Source of the DNA: Thermothielavioides terrestris NRRL 8126
Taxonomy: Eukaryota > Ascomycota > Sordariomycetes > Sordariales > Chaetomiaceae
Direction of reading: 5' to 3'
Assembly (NCBI RefSeq): GCF_000226115.1
Contig: NC_016458.1
Span: 7,412,001 to 7,476,000, forward strand
DNA length: 64,000 nucleotides
The notes below the pieces were generated by a model. The model did not search any database. It was not told the origin of the DNA and saw nothing but the letters and a program-made list of their open reading frames with translations. This document shows positions 46,225 through 59,062 of this stretch, one piece after another. Position 1 is the first letter of the stretch. Every line of letters starts with the position of its first letter. Both the position numbers and the translations under genes were made by a program.

Positions 46225-47156
46225 ATGGCGCTCTACCCAACCCAGGACGGCGCCAAGCTGATCTGTAAGTGAGAGGAGTGAGTGAGTCCGATCACAAACA
46301 CTTGGAGTTAGGGTCAAACATTCCGCTGGCTCGTCAGTTTAAGCTTATCGTTTGCCTCTGACTAACCGAACTTTGCTCGTCGCACCCAGTCGCGCCCGCG
46401 GGCACCTCTCAGCACCTTGAAATCCCTACCGGCCCCGGCCAGGCAGGGCAGTTCCTCAAAACAGAGCATCTCGGTGGCCTGAAACGGAGCGATCTGGACC
46501 CGCAAGACCCCATCGCGCAGTTCCATGCCTGGTTCCGCGAGGCGTCCCTGCCCGGGTCTGGCGTCCCGCACCCCGAGACGTGCACGCTGGCCACCGCGCA
46601 ACTGCCCTCAGGCCGGGTCTCGGCGCGCATGGTGTACATGAAGGAGCTCGACGCCAAGGGCTTCGTCATCTACAGCAACTTCGGCACGAGCGGCAAGGCG
46701 CGCGACTTGTTCGGCACCGCGGACGGCACGAGCACGGGGAACCCGTGGGCGTCGTTGGTGTTTTGGTGGGAGGCGTTGGAGAGGCAGGTCCGGGTGGAAG
46801 GGCGGGCATCGCGGCTCCCGGCCGCGGAGAGCCAGGTCTACTTCGACACGCGAGTCCGTGGGAGCCGCATAGGGGCGTGGGCAAGCCGGCAGAGCGCAGT
46901 GCTGCGGCCGGATGAGGGTATCGAGGGCGACGACGGCCGCGCCATGCTGGATAACTGGGTCAAGGAGACCGAGGCCAGGTTCGAAGGCGTCGACAATATC
47001 CCTGTGCCCGAGTTCTGGGGTGGCCTGAGGATCGTGCCGGAGCGGTTCGAATTCTGGCAGGGGCGAGCGAACCGGTTGCATGATCGGTTTGTCTACGACC
47101 GTGCTGGTGAAGAGGCCGGTCGGGATACCTGGACGTTGGAGAGATTGAGCCCATGA
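46225..47156 (+). CDS. pdx3: Pyridoxamine 5'-phosphate oxidase
   Basis: This FMN enzyme oxidises pyridoxine or pyridoxamine 5'-phosphate to pyridoxal phosphate, the last step of vitamin B6 salvage. Two exons (46225-46264, 46390-47156) give 268 residues. The 40-bp first exon ends at GTAAGT, and the 125-bp intron has a CTGACTAAC branch site. The flavin and substrate motifs are in order: RMVYMKELDAKGFVIYSNF, SGKARDL, NPWASLVFWW, ERQVRVEGRASRLP, SRIGAWASRQS, and the C-terminal EFWGGLRIVPERFEFWQG with RLHDRFVY. Length is close to the fungal family. Cytosolic: no targeting sequence is evident. Confidence 0.93.
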
Positions 47157-47732
47157 CAAGGGACTCGGCGAGTGATATATATCTTCCATCGCAGATTCTG
47201 GAAAGGAATATTGCCAACGGAGCTCCTCTGCAAGGAGCGTTACCTTACTTTCCTGGGTCACCTGGCTGCGCACCCCTCCGGAATCATCTGAATTCGTGTC
47301 AGCTGCCGCCATGAATGAAAACAACCGCAACTGGGCAACCAAAAGAAGTACCTTATATATTGCATCTCCCACCGGCGCTCCAGGTACAATCGCTTTCTCG
47401 ATTCATCAATTCAACTGCCACGAATAAGCTGCGGTGAAGAACGCCCTCCACTCCCATTGTCAGGAAGTTGCTACCGCTTCCCCGGAACGCAAACACAAAC
47501 CAACCCGACAGTCAAACCAACCAAACTTACCTTCCAGCGATACTGCGTGGTTTGTCTCCTCGTCGCTCCTTCCCTTTGGAAAACACGATTACACTCAAAA
47601 CGCTCAGGTCGGCTGAGCAACACAAAATTCGTTTTACATCGTGAAGGGTTCTTACTGGTTTATCTACTCCGCCTCCCTCACCCGACTTGAACTTCCCATC
47701 CACACTCGGCTCCATCACTGCAGCACGCCACG
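47157..47732. other. Upstream region of the Dicer gene
   Basis: Contains the 3' end of the oxidase transcript and the promoter/leader of the Dicer gene. No separate gene is seen. Confidence 0.45.
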
Positions 47733-50700
47733 ATGGAAGTGACTGGAACGACGTCCTTGCGCGTGCCACCGGCATGCCGGCCTCCACTGATCGACGGCGA
47801 CCTCGTGGACCTCGATGAGCCGGCAGTGTTTGAGCCGTCTGGGCAGTCACCCACCGCTGCCGCTGGTCACGATGCGGCCGAAGAGGAAGATACCGACCAC
47901 GCGGACGCGGACGCAGAATCAGACGAGGTAGAAGACGGAGGAGAGAGATTGGAGGTCAACGCTCCGCGCAAGCGGCGCAAGATCTCCGAGAGGAAGCGCG
48001 CAGACAACGCCGCTTTCGACCTGTGGATTGAGGAGAACCAAGAGACTCTCTCCAGGCATCCGGACAGATTGGTTATCGACGACGACAAGTCTCTTCAGGC
48101 TCTCGTCAGGGACTTTGAGAACAAGCGCATCATTGCAAGCCCCCGCGACTACCAACTTGAACTCTTCGAGCGGGCCAAGGCGCAGAATACCATTGCTGTA
48201 CTCGACACCGGTAAGACTCTTAGAATGAGCTAGACCATACATTCGGTCCATCTACTGACATCTTCGTCGTAGGCTCTGGCAAGACGCTGATTGCTGCGCT
48301 GCTCTTGCGATGGACCATCCAAAACGAACTGGAGAACCGGTCCAAGGGGCTGCCCAAGCGCGTCGCCTTCTTCCTCGTCGACAAGGTTGCGCTCGTGTTT
48401 CAGCAACACGCCGTGCTGGCCTGCAACTTGGACTACCCCATCGAGAAGTTCTGCGGCGACATGGTCGATGAAGTCTCGTCCAAGGAGTTCTGGGATAAGA
48501 CGTTTGACGAAAACATGGCCATCGTCCTCACCGCCGAAATCCTCTACCAGTGCCTCCATCATTCCTACATCCGTATGGATCAGATCAACCTGCTGGTCTT
48601 CGATGAGGCCCACCACACCAAGAAGAACCACCCGTATGCCCGCATCATCAAGGACTTTTACATCGAAGTCAAGGACGAGGGCCAACGGCCGCGCATTTTT
48701 GGCATGACTGCCTCCCCTGTCGACGCCCAGATCGACCCTGTGGTTGCCGCGGCGGAGCTCGAAGCACTCCTCCACAGCCAGATCGCCACGGTTGCTGACA
48801 CCGCCGTCCTGCAGCACACCGCCGCCAAGCCAGAGCACGAATTCCTGGTTGAGTACGAGCGGAGGCCTCCAGACTGGGAAACGGATCTGAACCGAGCTCT
48901 GAAGGAACTCGTCGGCGGCCACCGCATCTTCAAGAAGCCCTTCGCCTTTACCGACACCGCAGCCGCAGAGCTTGGCCCCTGGTGCGCTGACCGTTACTGG
49001 CAACTGTTCTTTAGAGAAGACAACGCGGTAAAGCTGGAATCCAGGACCGAGAGAGAGCTGCTTCGCGAGTTCGCCTATCACCAAAGCATGGACGAGCACA
49101 TCGGCAAGGTGAAACAGGCATATCAGCTGGTGAATCAGCACCGCTTTCCCCGCCCCGGTCTCAGTCCGCACCTGCTGTCTTCCAAGGTTATACTGCTTGT
49201 TAGGATCCTTTGGGATCAATTCAACGGCGGCGATACCAACCGGCGGTGTATTGTCTTCGTCAGGCAGCGAAATGTCGCTACGTTGTTAGTTGACCTGCTG
49301 CAACAGCCGGAGATGAAGATCCCAGGCCTCAAACCTGGAGTACTGGTAAGATGCAGTCTCCTCACGTGTCGGAGTAATTCTTCAACAGCCTGGCGAGTAT
49401 GCGCATGCTAATGGAGGAAAAAAAGGTCGGGGGCGGCCGGCCCGAGGCGAGCTGGGACAACGAAAAGGTGACCTACCGCGACCAGGTCTTGACCATTATC
49501 AAGTTCAAAAAGGGCGAGCTCAACTGCATCTTCGCCACGTCCGTCGCCGAGGAAGGCCTTGACATCCCGGATTGCAACGTCATCATACGATACGACCTCA
49601 ACGACACCTTGATCCAGTACATCCAGTCCCGCGGGAGAGCACGACAGGCGGGTTCTGTATATATACACATGGCCGAGAAAGGCAACGCGGATCACTCTAG
49701 GCTGTTGTCGCTCAACAAACAGGGCGAAGACGTCTTGCGAAAGTTTTGCGAGGCCATGCCGGAAGACAGAAAGCTGAATGCAAACACCTTCGACATGGAC
49801 TACTTCCTGCGCAAGGAGAAAGATCAGCGGCAGTACACGGTCCCCGAGACCGGAGCAAAGCTCAATTACAAGCAGAGCATGGCCTGTTTAGCGACATTCG
49901 TGGCCTCGCTGCCCCACCCGCCCGAGGTCAGCCTGACGGCCGACTACCTCGTCCTGCCTGTTCCCGGGGGCTTCCAGTGCGAGGTGACGCTGCCTGAATC
50001 GTCTCCGATCAGAAGCGTGACCGGGAGAGTCCACCTGAGCAAGGTGGTGGCCAAGTGCTCGGCTGCCTTTGAGATGTGCCTCCTGCTGATCAAGGGCAAA
50101 TATCTCGACCAGCACCTCCGGCCCGTCTTCACAAAGCAGCTTCCCGCCATGCGCAACGCCCGGCTCGCCGTAAGCTCCAAGAAGAAAGAGCAATACAAAA
50201 TGCGCATTAAGCCCGAGATTTGGTCCCACCTGGGCGAGCCCACAGAGCTCCATGTCATGGCTCTTACTCTCGCCGACCCGGCTGCGCTGGGTCACGCTTC
50301 CTCCCCGCTCCTGCTGCTGAGTCGGCAGCCGATTCCACGGGTTGCTCCGTTCGCTCTCTTCTTTGGGCCGGACCGCTCATCCGCTGTCAGCTGCGTCCCG
50401 GCTCTTGGAACAGTGAAGTTCAATGACGACAGCCTCATCCAGGGACTTGCAGCTTTCACCCTGATGATCTTCAAGGACGTCTTCAGCAAGGAGTACGAAG
50501 CTACAGCATCTCAGCTTCCATACTTTCTCGCCCCGACAAGGAAGGACCACCACTTCGACTTCGGGTCAGTGGCCGATCCCTGTCACATCATTGACTGGGC
50601 CACGGTGAAGTTTGTCCAGGCAAATGAGCACATTGTCTGCACCTTCGACGAGCCTGACGACTTCTACAAGGACAAGTACGTCACTGACCCGTTTGACGGG

Positions 50701-52706
50701 TCACGGAAATTCTTCCTTCTGGGCCGCTGCCACGGCATGAAGCCGACGGACCCCGTGCCAGACGGCATCGTCCCGCCGCGCCATAGGGCCTGGCGTGTGA
50801 CATGCAGAAACCACGATATCCTGAACTACAGTCTCAGCGCGTGGTCTAGCTCACGGGGTCGAATGCGCTTGCGGGAGGACCAGCCGGTTGTGGAGGCAGA
50901 GCTGCTGCCCATTCGCCGCAACCTCTTGGATGACGACGTTGGGGATGAAGACCTTGAGCCGAAGCCGTGCTTCCTCGCCCTAGAACCTTTAAGAATCTCA
51001 CCGGTAAGCCTCGTGGAGCTCTAAGTCCGATGGCAGCGGAGTGCTAACAGAACACACAGCTGCCAGTGGATGTCGTGGCCATGGCCTACAACTTTCCAGC
51101 GATCATTCACCGCATCGACTCGAACCTTGTGGCGCTCGATGCCTGCAAAATGCTTGGCTTAGACATCAGACCGGACCTCGCGCTGGAGGCCTTCACCAAG
51201 GACAGCGACAACACGGAGGAGCGCGACGCCGAGCAGGTCAACTTCCAGGGCGGCATGGGCAACAACTACGAGAGACTGGAGTTCCTGGGCGACTGCTTCC
51301 TCAAGATGGCCACCACCATCTCCATCTTCACGCTCATCCCGGACAAGGCCGAATTCGACTACCACGTCGAGCGCATGCTGATGGTCTGCAATCGCAACCT
51401 CTTCAATAACGCGCTGAACGTCAAGCTGGAGGAATACATCCGCTCCATGGCCTTTGACCGCCGCAGTTGGTACCCCGAGGGTCTGGTGCTGAGAAAGGGC
51501 AAGCGCAAGGACATCACCCGGCAGCACATGCTCGCCGACAAGACCATCGCCGACGTCTGCGAAGCGCTCATCGGCGCGGCCTACCTCACCGCGCAGGAGA
51601 AGGACCCTAACAACTTTGACCTCGCCGTCCAGGCCGTCACCGCCCTGGTCAAGGACAAGAACCACACCATGACCAGCTACCGGGACTACTACGCCGCATA
51701 CGTCAAGCCCGATTGGCAGACCGCGCCCGCCAACTCGACGCAGCTCGACATGGCCGCCCGCTTCCACGCGCGCATGGGCTACGCCTTTAAGCACCCGCGG
51801 CTGCTGCGGTCGGCGTTCCAGCACCCGACCTACCCGTCCATGTACGAGCGGCTGCCGTCGTACCAGCGGCTCGAGTTCCTCGGCGACGCGCTGCTCGACA
51901 TGGCCAGCGTTGAGTTCCTGTTCCACCGGTTCCCGGGGGCCGACCCGCAGTGGCTGACCGAGCACAAGATGGCCATGGTCTCGAACCAGTTCCTCGGCTG
52001 CCTCGCCGTCGAGCTCGGCTTCCACCGCGCGCTGACCTACTGCTCGCCCGCGCTGCAGCGCGAGATCGGCGAGTACGTCGCCGAGATGGAGGAGGCGCTG
52101 CAGAGCGCTCGCGAGGACGCAGCGCGGCACGGCCGGCGCGAGGACGAATACTCGCGCGACTACTGGGTAGACTGCTCGCGCCCGCCCAAGTGCCTGCCGG
52201 ACACAGTCGAGGCGTACGTCGGCGCCGTGTTCGTCGACAGCGAGTACGACTTTGGCCGCGTGCGCGACTTCTTCGCCCGCCACGTCCGCCCCTTCTTCGA
52301 GGACATGCGGCTGTACGACACGTTCGCCAACAAGCACCCCGTTACCTTCCTCGCCGGCGTCATGCAGCAGCGGCTGCGGTGCGGCGACTGGCGGTTGCTG
52401 GCCAAGGAGCTGCCGCCTGCCGTAGGGGTCGGAGAGGGTCATGGTGCTGGTGCTGATGCTGGGGCCGCGGCGATGGACCTGATGGGCACGCCGCAGGTTG
52501 TGTGTGCGGTGCGCGTGCACGGGCAGACGCTCGCGCATGCGGTCGCGGCGAGCAGTCGGTACGCCAAGACCGCGGCGGCCAAAAAGGCGCTGAAGGTGCT
52601 GGAGGAGCTGGAGGCGGACGAGTTCCGGAAGCGGTATGGGTGCGCGTGTGCTCTGGATGGGGAGATCCTTGAGGAGGAGGAGGGTGCGCATGGCACGGCG
52701 ATTTAA
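47733..52706 (+). CDS. dcl1: Dicer-like protein 1
   Basis: Dicers cut double-stranded RNA into small RNAs for silencing; DCL-1 proteins in Sordariomycetes also act in meiotic silencing. Four exons (47733-48210, 48273-49345, 49426-51003, 51060-52706) give 1591 residues, close to the family length. Helicase: GSGKT at 160-164, DEAH at 270-273, and the C-terminal helicase core ATSVAEEGLDIPDCN and QSRGRARQ. The Dicer dimerisation domain is near 640-730. RNase IIIa has ERLEFLGDCFLK (about 1113) and DVCEALIGAAY; RNase IIIb has QRLEFLGDALLD (about 1311) and DTVEAYVGAVFVDS. The C-terminus ends in a dsRNA-binding-like segment and RYGCAC, a DCL-1 rather than DCL-2 trait. A PAZ-like domain is not obvious, which is common in fungi. 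Intron 2 uses the AAAAAG acceptor; an earlier CAG would break frame. Confidence 0.95.
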
Positions 52707-55683
52707 GGGGCCTTGAGGTTTGGACTCTGGTTCACCGCCGATTCGGCTTCAATCTCGTTGCCTCTTGTCCTGGATTGTTCTGCATCCCTTGAGAGGGGGA
52801 GATCATTGTAATGTAGACACAAATACAAGCCAGACATCTGGACACTGATTTCCGCGCAGACAGCATACAGGACATGGCTTTGCCCTGTTTCCCATCTCCC
52901 GCCAACTTGCCCGGCTTGGGACGCCGGTGCCAATACCTGGGAAGTTAACGACTACAGAATGCCTGAGGATATGTCCGTATTGCAGCCGACTGACCCGACA
53001 CTGACAGTGCCCGTGCCGACGGGAGCGATGCCGGATCTCCGAAGTGGGGAGCTTCATTGAACAAGTGGTCGTGTAAGATGAGCGATGGCGGTGCGTTGCG
53101 TACTGCATACGCAAGGAAACCCCCACGAAGCATACGAGGTTGTGCCAGGAAGGATTCCCACATCATACCTGCACACGCTAGTAAGTGCTAGCACCATTCA
53201 GCCCTGCAGGGACTGTGCTACACGCGCAATGAGAAATCCTGAAAATCCAGCCTCGATCTGTTGCCGTTGTCGGGGCGAATGGATACCCGGCTGGAATGAG
53301 AGTTCAGCAAACAGCAGCTCAACAAACGGCGCGTTTTTGATGATGCATTACTCGGGCATCGCAATATGCGGCTTGGTGGCAAAGCCGGACAGAAAATATC
53401 GGGTCGGACCCGAGGCTGTGGTCGGCAAATCTTGGAGTATTAACGTCAAATTACAGTACACGACAGTTTGTCCCACTCGGTCAGGCAGGGGTTGTGAAAT
53501 GGTTGCTCAGCACGTGGGCAAGGGACCTGAATGGGCGCCGACGCCGGGACAACACAGGGTTGGACAACACAAGGGAGGGAGCATCGATGTCTCGGAAAAC
53601 GGGAGATGCTAGCAGATGTACTTCCACTATGCATCCGAAAGCCTGCTCTGCTCTCGCAGGCAGCAACTCGCGTGGTCTTGCGTGACGGTTGTGCCTTCCT
53701 CATCTCAGACCCTCCCACCCCATTCTTTGCCTCAGCCCGATGACCAGCATCTGCGAATAGTGAACGTTGTTTGGTGAGTACCTTCCATCTGGGATGGAAT
53801 TGATTAGGTGGCTCGGTAGCGATCCCGTCTCGAATCGAACCCTTCCCGTCGGGTGCCGTCGTCTGGGACATTCTCTCGTTTGGATGCACTCGGCAACTGA
53901 GCCACTGGACAACTGCTCCGTTGACCCCGGTCATTGGCACCAATGGAAGACCAGCCAGGCTCCAAACGCACCACGCCGGGCACGCCCATATTGTCACTGA
54001 TTGTTTGACTCGCTGATCGCCGTCTTCAGCGCGGTGGCAACATGGAAATGCTCATTGCCGCGTACTGTACCATCGCCGAAGGCGGAACCATGGTGTCCCC
54101 GGTCTGCCGCATGATTTTGTCGATGTCTCACGGTTCCTACACCTCAACAACAGCTCCACTCAAGAGAACCAGCGCATCAACTGACACGACTATCGCAATT
54201 CCGCTGGTGGTGAGCCAGCCAGGCCGACTTTGCCACGGGATGGGAATGACCAAAATCCTGCCTTTCGAGAGAGATCGTTATCGGCTCGACCCCTGGTCAG
54301 CCTGGCCAGTCGGATCGCCAGAAGCAAATCATATCCCCGGGATCTACACTACGACCAGGGCATGCGGATCCGTGGGGCAGGCTGATCCCTTTACTGTTCC
54401 TGTTGCGCAATCTGGGGGAGGGAAAAAAAAAAAGCAAAGCTGAAAGACCCGCCATCCTTCTTCCTCGTGCAAGGGTCGATTCCCGATCGATCTCGATGTG
54501 TTGTGCATGATTCCTGAATCATGCTCATTCGGGCCCCCCTCCATGTTCTTCAACCTCCAGTCCTGGCGTCACCGGCTGCGGTGCCAACGCAACTGTGGTA
54601 CACCAAACGGACTGACGAATTGCGGGACAGGCGAAATGTCTCATCACAGCTAATCGGCAGCCACCGCGCTTGCACCTGCACGCTGTCGAGGTCGTCAACC
54701 GCACTCCAACCTGCCAGGCTGTATGGTGACACCTGGGGACTACCGTTACTAACGAAACACGATCAGACCTGCCAAATGCGGCTCGACCCCTCCTGCGACA
54801 GACAGGAGATGCAGGCGCACGGACGGCCCAGGCTCTCACGAGCACGAGGTCAATGGCTGTTTGGGCCGTTGCTGCAACGCTAGAGTCGTCGAGAACACGC
54901 CGTCGCTGTTGCTTCCCGGGCAAACGGCCCTGCTGCCACCCCGGGGACCCTCAGAGCCGCCCCGTCCGCACGCTGCCGATCCGTCTGTGCATTGAGGTAG
55001 TCACCTAGTAGTACCTGTCCCTGGCCTCGAGTCTGCAGACGCCCATGCGGGTAAGGCGACTCGTAGTAGGTGGGAGAGCTCTGCTCGGGCGCAGCAACGA
55101 GCCGCTCAGATAATTCGGTTGCCTTCTCTGCTCAGCTGCTTGCTGCCGTACCGACCTCCTCTGCCGGACGGATAACTGCTTGCTGCGACGAATATAGAGA
55201 ACAGGGGTGGCTGCGACTCAAAGCAGCGACGGCCTTTGCAGCAGACCTCCACGTGTGGCTCCAGGCTGCGACTGGTTGTCACATCCCAGCAGACTTGACA
55301 GGGGAGGTGCGCCTCCCGTTCCAGGGGTCTCGGCTTTGTCCCACCTTGGAGCCCCAGCCGGGCGCAGCCAGATGGACCACACCGTCGGAGTCCCGTCCCA
55401 GTCTCTGTTGTCATTGAGCTGGCTATCCTTGCCAGCCAAACTTTGGTTGACCCCGCCGACCTCTCTTCTTCTTCCCCATCCTCCCCATAGCACCTTAAAC
55501 CTCACTACTTCTTCCTTAACTTTTCCCCAACTTGTACTCTCGACCTCATGCCGAGTTGTCCTGGAGCCGCATCACGGCGGATCTAACCCAAGCAGGCAAC
55601 CAGCACCGAGACCGAGACTGAGATACCATCCTCAGGCCGGGTGTGGCTCTTGCCCATGAGCCCATGGCCGCTTGTTCATCGCG
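52707..55683. other. Three-kilobase gene-free interval
   Basis: Several frames of 60-175 residues occur on both strands, but they overlap and carry no recognisable domain. A tRNA-like pair of A- and B-box sequences lies at 53832-53904 (minus strand). An A tract is at 54422-54433. CCTAGTAG-like words occur near 55005. The right end should hold the promoter and leader of the next gene. Confidence 0.45.
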
Positions 55684-58548
55684 ATGGGCCTCTTCAACTT
55701 TCTTTCGAAGACGAATGGCAACAAAGCCAAAAGTGGCACCAGGCTGAAACCGCCTGTCTCCCACACTTCCTACTTTGCATCGCTTGCTGCACAAGGTAAG
55801 GGGGTCTTCGCAAGACAGGACTGGAGAGGGTGTAAGCTTACGCCGTGCAGAGGAATATTCCAAGGGCCGCGACGGTCTAGATCTCCCTGATCCTCTCACC
55901 AGGGGACGACCACAGTTCACCCAGTCACAGCTCCCATTGGATAGCGCCTCAGAGAATGAGCTGCCAGCTGCCGCCCCTGGAGTACCCCGATATCGTGAAG
56001 AGAGCGTTGAGAGACCGAGCACTGCCCCCCATGGTCATCCCTCAAGCGCATCGTTTCCTGCTGTAGGCCCGCGGTTGAAAGGGAGCGGTCCGAGAAGGCC
56101 GCCTCCCCTCTCCTTTCGCACGCCTCGATCCGAGACTGCGACTGCAGGCTCCCGGCCGGGCTCGCGGGGTTCCATAAGCTCGCTCACGGGTGTGTTGCAC
56201 CGAGCTCGCGGCCAGTCCCGCTCCAGTTCCATCCGGAGTGGTGTTGGCAAAGCGTTCAAGGACATCCTCGACGCCCAGTCCGAGATTTACCCCACCGATT
56301 TCAGGGAAAGGATCAAGGCATCCGGTGCCAGAGAATATGGCGAGGATGTTGCGGAGAGAAACATGGCGACGAATCATTCCAAGCCCCGGCCGGCCCATGT
56401 CCAGCCTTCCTACGGCCAGTCCCAAGAAGTCACATCACGAGACACAACGGAGCCCTTTCCCGCAGTCAACTCGAAGCTAGGTACATGCCAAACGGTTGCG
56501 CGGCAAAGGTTGCTTCATTCTTCGAGCCAAAGGCCGCTTGCGAGACCCATGGCGCCGAGCAATCTGCCGCAATCCAACACGCCGCCATCGGGTATTCATC
56601 AGGACTTGAAGATGCGGGACTCCGGTCGCCGACGGTCTGTGAACGCCTATGTTCCGTGCGACTCCGAAAATCTGGGGGGCTTTTCGTACCCAGATCGGTC
56701 ACCAGTCAGCCTTGGCAGCGTGCTGCAGCGACCTCTCGCTCAAAATAGTGAAGATTCTGGTGTCTGCTTCTCGGCCCTTGGGCCGGCCTCACCAAGCACT
56801 CCTTACGCCGCCGAGACTGCGCCGGCCCCTACAGTCCGCACTACAAGGGTTCCGCGCGACTCAGTGGAGCTTGCAAAAACGAGAGTCGAAATGCCAACCC
56901 CCGAGCATGTCGTCAATGACTCGACCTCGAGGGCCTCGTCCCTTCATTCAGCCACTCGCTCGTGCCGATCATCAACAATGGCATCTACGGCTTCCCTCTC
57001 TCGCAAGCACCAAAGTTTGCACACGTTACGGTCATCTGTCTCGTCGTCTATCGCCAGCCGAGACACGATTCTTCATGCTACTGCGTTGTCTCATCCCCGC
57101 AGAACGCCCCTTCAGCCCCAAGGTCGAGAGATACATGGGGGTCCCGCCGCCGACTTGGACCCATCGGGTTTGCAAAATGACGATACCTCGATGCCATTTA
57201 TGTCTGTAGCATCGCCTTGTAAGTAGATTTCGGTTCCCTCGTTTCAGACCCAGCTGACAGCCCCCTCCCAGCTGTCGAAGCTCGTCCCAAGACCAGGAAA
57301 CTTGATGAGGAGGGCACGACCACACCCCGTCCACCCTCTCGAAGCCTCCCCGTGATGCCACCCCAGGAGATGATGGCCAATACCACCAGCGTTGCCCTGC
57401 CGGACGATATTCTGGAGTACCCGCCGCCCATTCGCACGCGCAGTATGCGCGGATGGTCCGCGTCCTCGGGCACCCACAGCGCTTCCGAAAGCACAGTTAC
57501 CGCCAGTTTCACCACCGCCAGCTCCCGCCCCTTCCACCGCCCCCCTTCTCTTCACACGGCAGGTACCTCTGTAGACCTCGACGCCGGCCCAGCCTCCCCC
57601 GCGTTGAAACACGCAAGCCCCGGTCCTGCTCATTCGGACTCTCTACATGACACCGGCGACATTCACTCGGAACCCGAGCATGGCGATAACCTGAACCCGC
57701 CGCCGCCGTCGGACGCCTTCAACATAGACGACTACCTCTCGTCGGACGCCGACTCGGTTACCACGCCCAGCCGCCGCCCCACTGCCGAGGGCGAGGAGGA
57801 GCTCCTGTTCAATGAGGCCGGCTATGGCCTCGGCGGGATGCAGTTGCCTGGGCTGCCGGATTCGTTCCCTTCTCCTTCTTCTCCCGCTGCCGCACCGCGA
57901 GCTAAAGCGCTGCGGCGCGGGAGATCCAGTCCGGTGCTGCTGAAAGCGACACTGGACCCCGAGCTGGTTGGCGCAATGTGCTGGGATGATAGCATGGGTA
58001 CCCGGGTTGCGAGAGGGGTACCGCCGAAGAAGTTGGGTCGGGTGCTGGAGGGCAGGGAAAAGAGGCGTTTTGTGCTTGATACCGCGGCCGATGAGGAGAG
58101 TGCGTCGGAAGGAGAGGGATACTGGAATACTGTTAACTGGCGTCCAGAGCGCGCCGGTGACCAGGAGATGGGTGGAAGGGTGGATGACGATGACGATGAT
58201 GGGTACGAGGCGGATTTTGTGGAGGATGAGGAGCAGACGACCTCGCGCCGCCGGACGACGAAGAAGCGGACGAGGGTTTTATCAGCTCTGTGTTCCGAGA
58301 AGTGCGCGGAGGAGGAGCAGGGTCAGCAACAGGAGGGGCGGCAAGAGCAACAGCAGGAGGAGCTGCCGCCGCAGCGCGAGACGGCCGACGAGAAGCGCGA
58401 GGCTCAGACCGATGTTGTGGCCGCGGTGAGGCTGAGAAAGGAGGTGAAGAGGGCCCAAAGGTTGGCCGGGGGGGTGTCGTCGGCCAGGGTGCGACGGGCG
58501 AGAACGAGGATGTCGCTGCCGGTTCTGCGGGTGGAGGGAGAGGTGTGA
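55684..58548 (+). CDS. Serine/proline-rich fungal protein, function unknown
   Basis: Three exons (55684-55795, 55851-57218, 57272-58548) give 918 residues. Introns are 55 and 53 bp with GTAAGG and GTAAGT donors; both joins keep frame. The N-terminus MGLFNFLSKTNG-K-KSGTRLK is short and basic. A more ordered stretch near 165-200 reads GKAFKDILDAQSEIYPTDFR. Most of the rest is Ser/Pro/Arg-rich and probably disordered. A second ordered segment, about 690-760, has FNIDDYLSSDADSV and later RAKALRRGRSSPVLLK. The C-terminus is acidic, then Gln/Glu-rich with probable coiled coil. The MGLF start could be N-myristoylated (inference). No known domain is recognised. Confidence 0.7.
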
Positions 58549-59062
58549 GCGGCGGGGTTGCGGTCAAGGACACTCTTTTAGAGGTGGATGGGATGTTTTT
58601 TTTGTCGATGGTCGGTGATGGATGGCGCTGGGATGAGTTGTGCTCTCCTGTGGCGTTCTGGGTACAATGCGGGCGGTAATTGGATCTGAACTGGGGCATT
58701 TGGATGGCAGCCGTCAGGGGCGCAAAAGGGGTCAATAGGCGACGGCACATGGACTTGATACCCCGGTGATACATACAACTATCTATTGGAGGTGGCTTAG
58801 ACGTACATGTACAGTAGTCGCTCACTCGACCGAGATATAAATCTAATTGTTTACTCCGTATGAGAATCAAAATCCCGGCTACCCTCTATGGTGCACCAAA
58901 TTCATGGTATGGCAGCCTATGGCCAGAAGATTTCTTCTACTCCGGCTAAGCCGATGAGAACCCGCTTCCAATCCCGTTGTCCTTATCCCCGACCCATACA
59001 CAACCGTTCCAGTATCCTGCCGCTCGAACTCCTACCCACTCACCCCTTTCCCGGCCCCTACC
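58549..59062. other. Convergent 3' interval
   Basis: Between two converging genes. Nothing else is supported. Confidence 0.4.

Noticed and set aside
51159..52691. 510-codon minus-strand frame opposite the Dicer RNase III domains
   Set aside because: Antisense shadow; the plus strand encodes the conserved RNase III motifs.
53085..53612. 175-codon plus-strand frame downstream of the Dicer gene
   Set aside because: No domain, no coding-like conservation pattern, and overlapping frames on the other strand.
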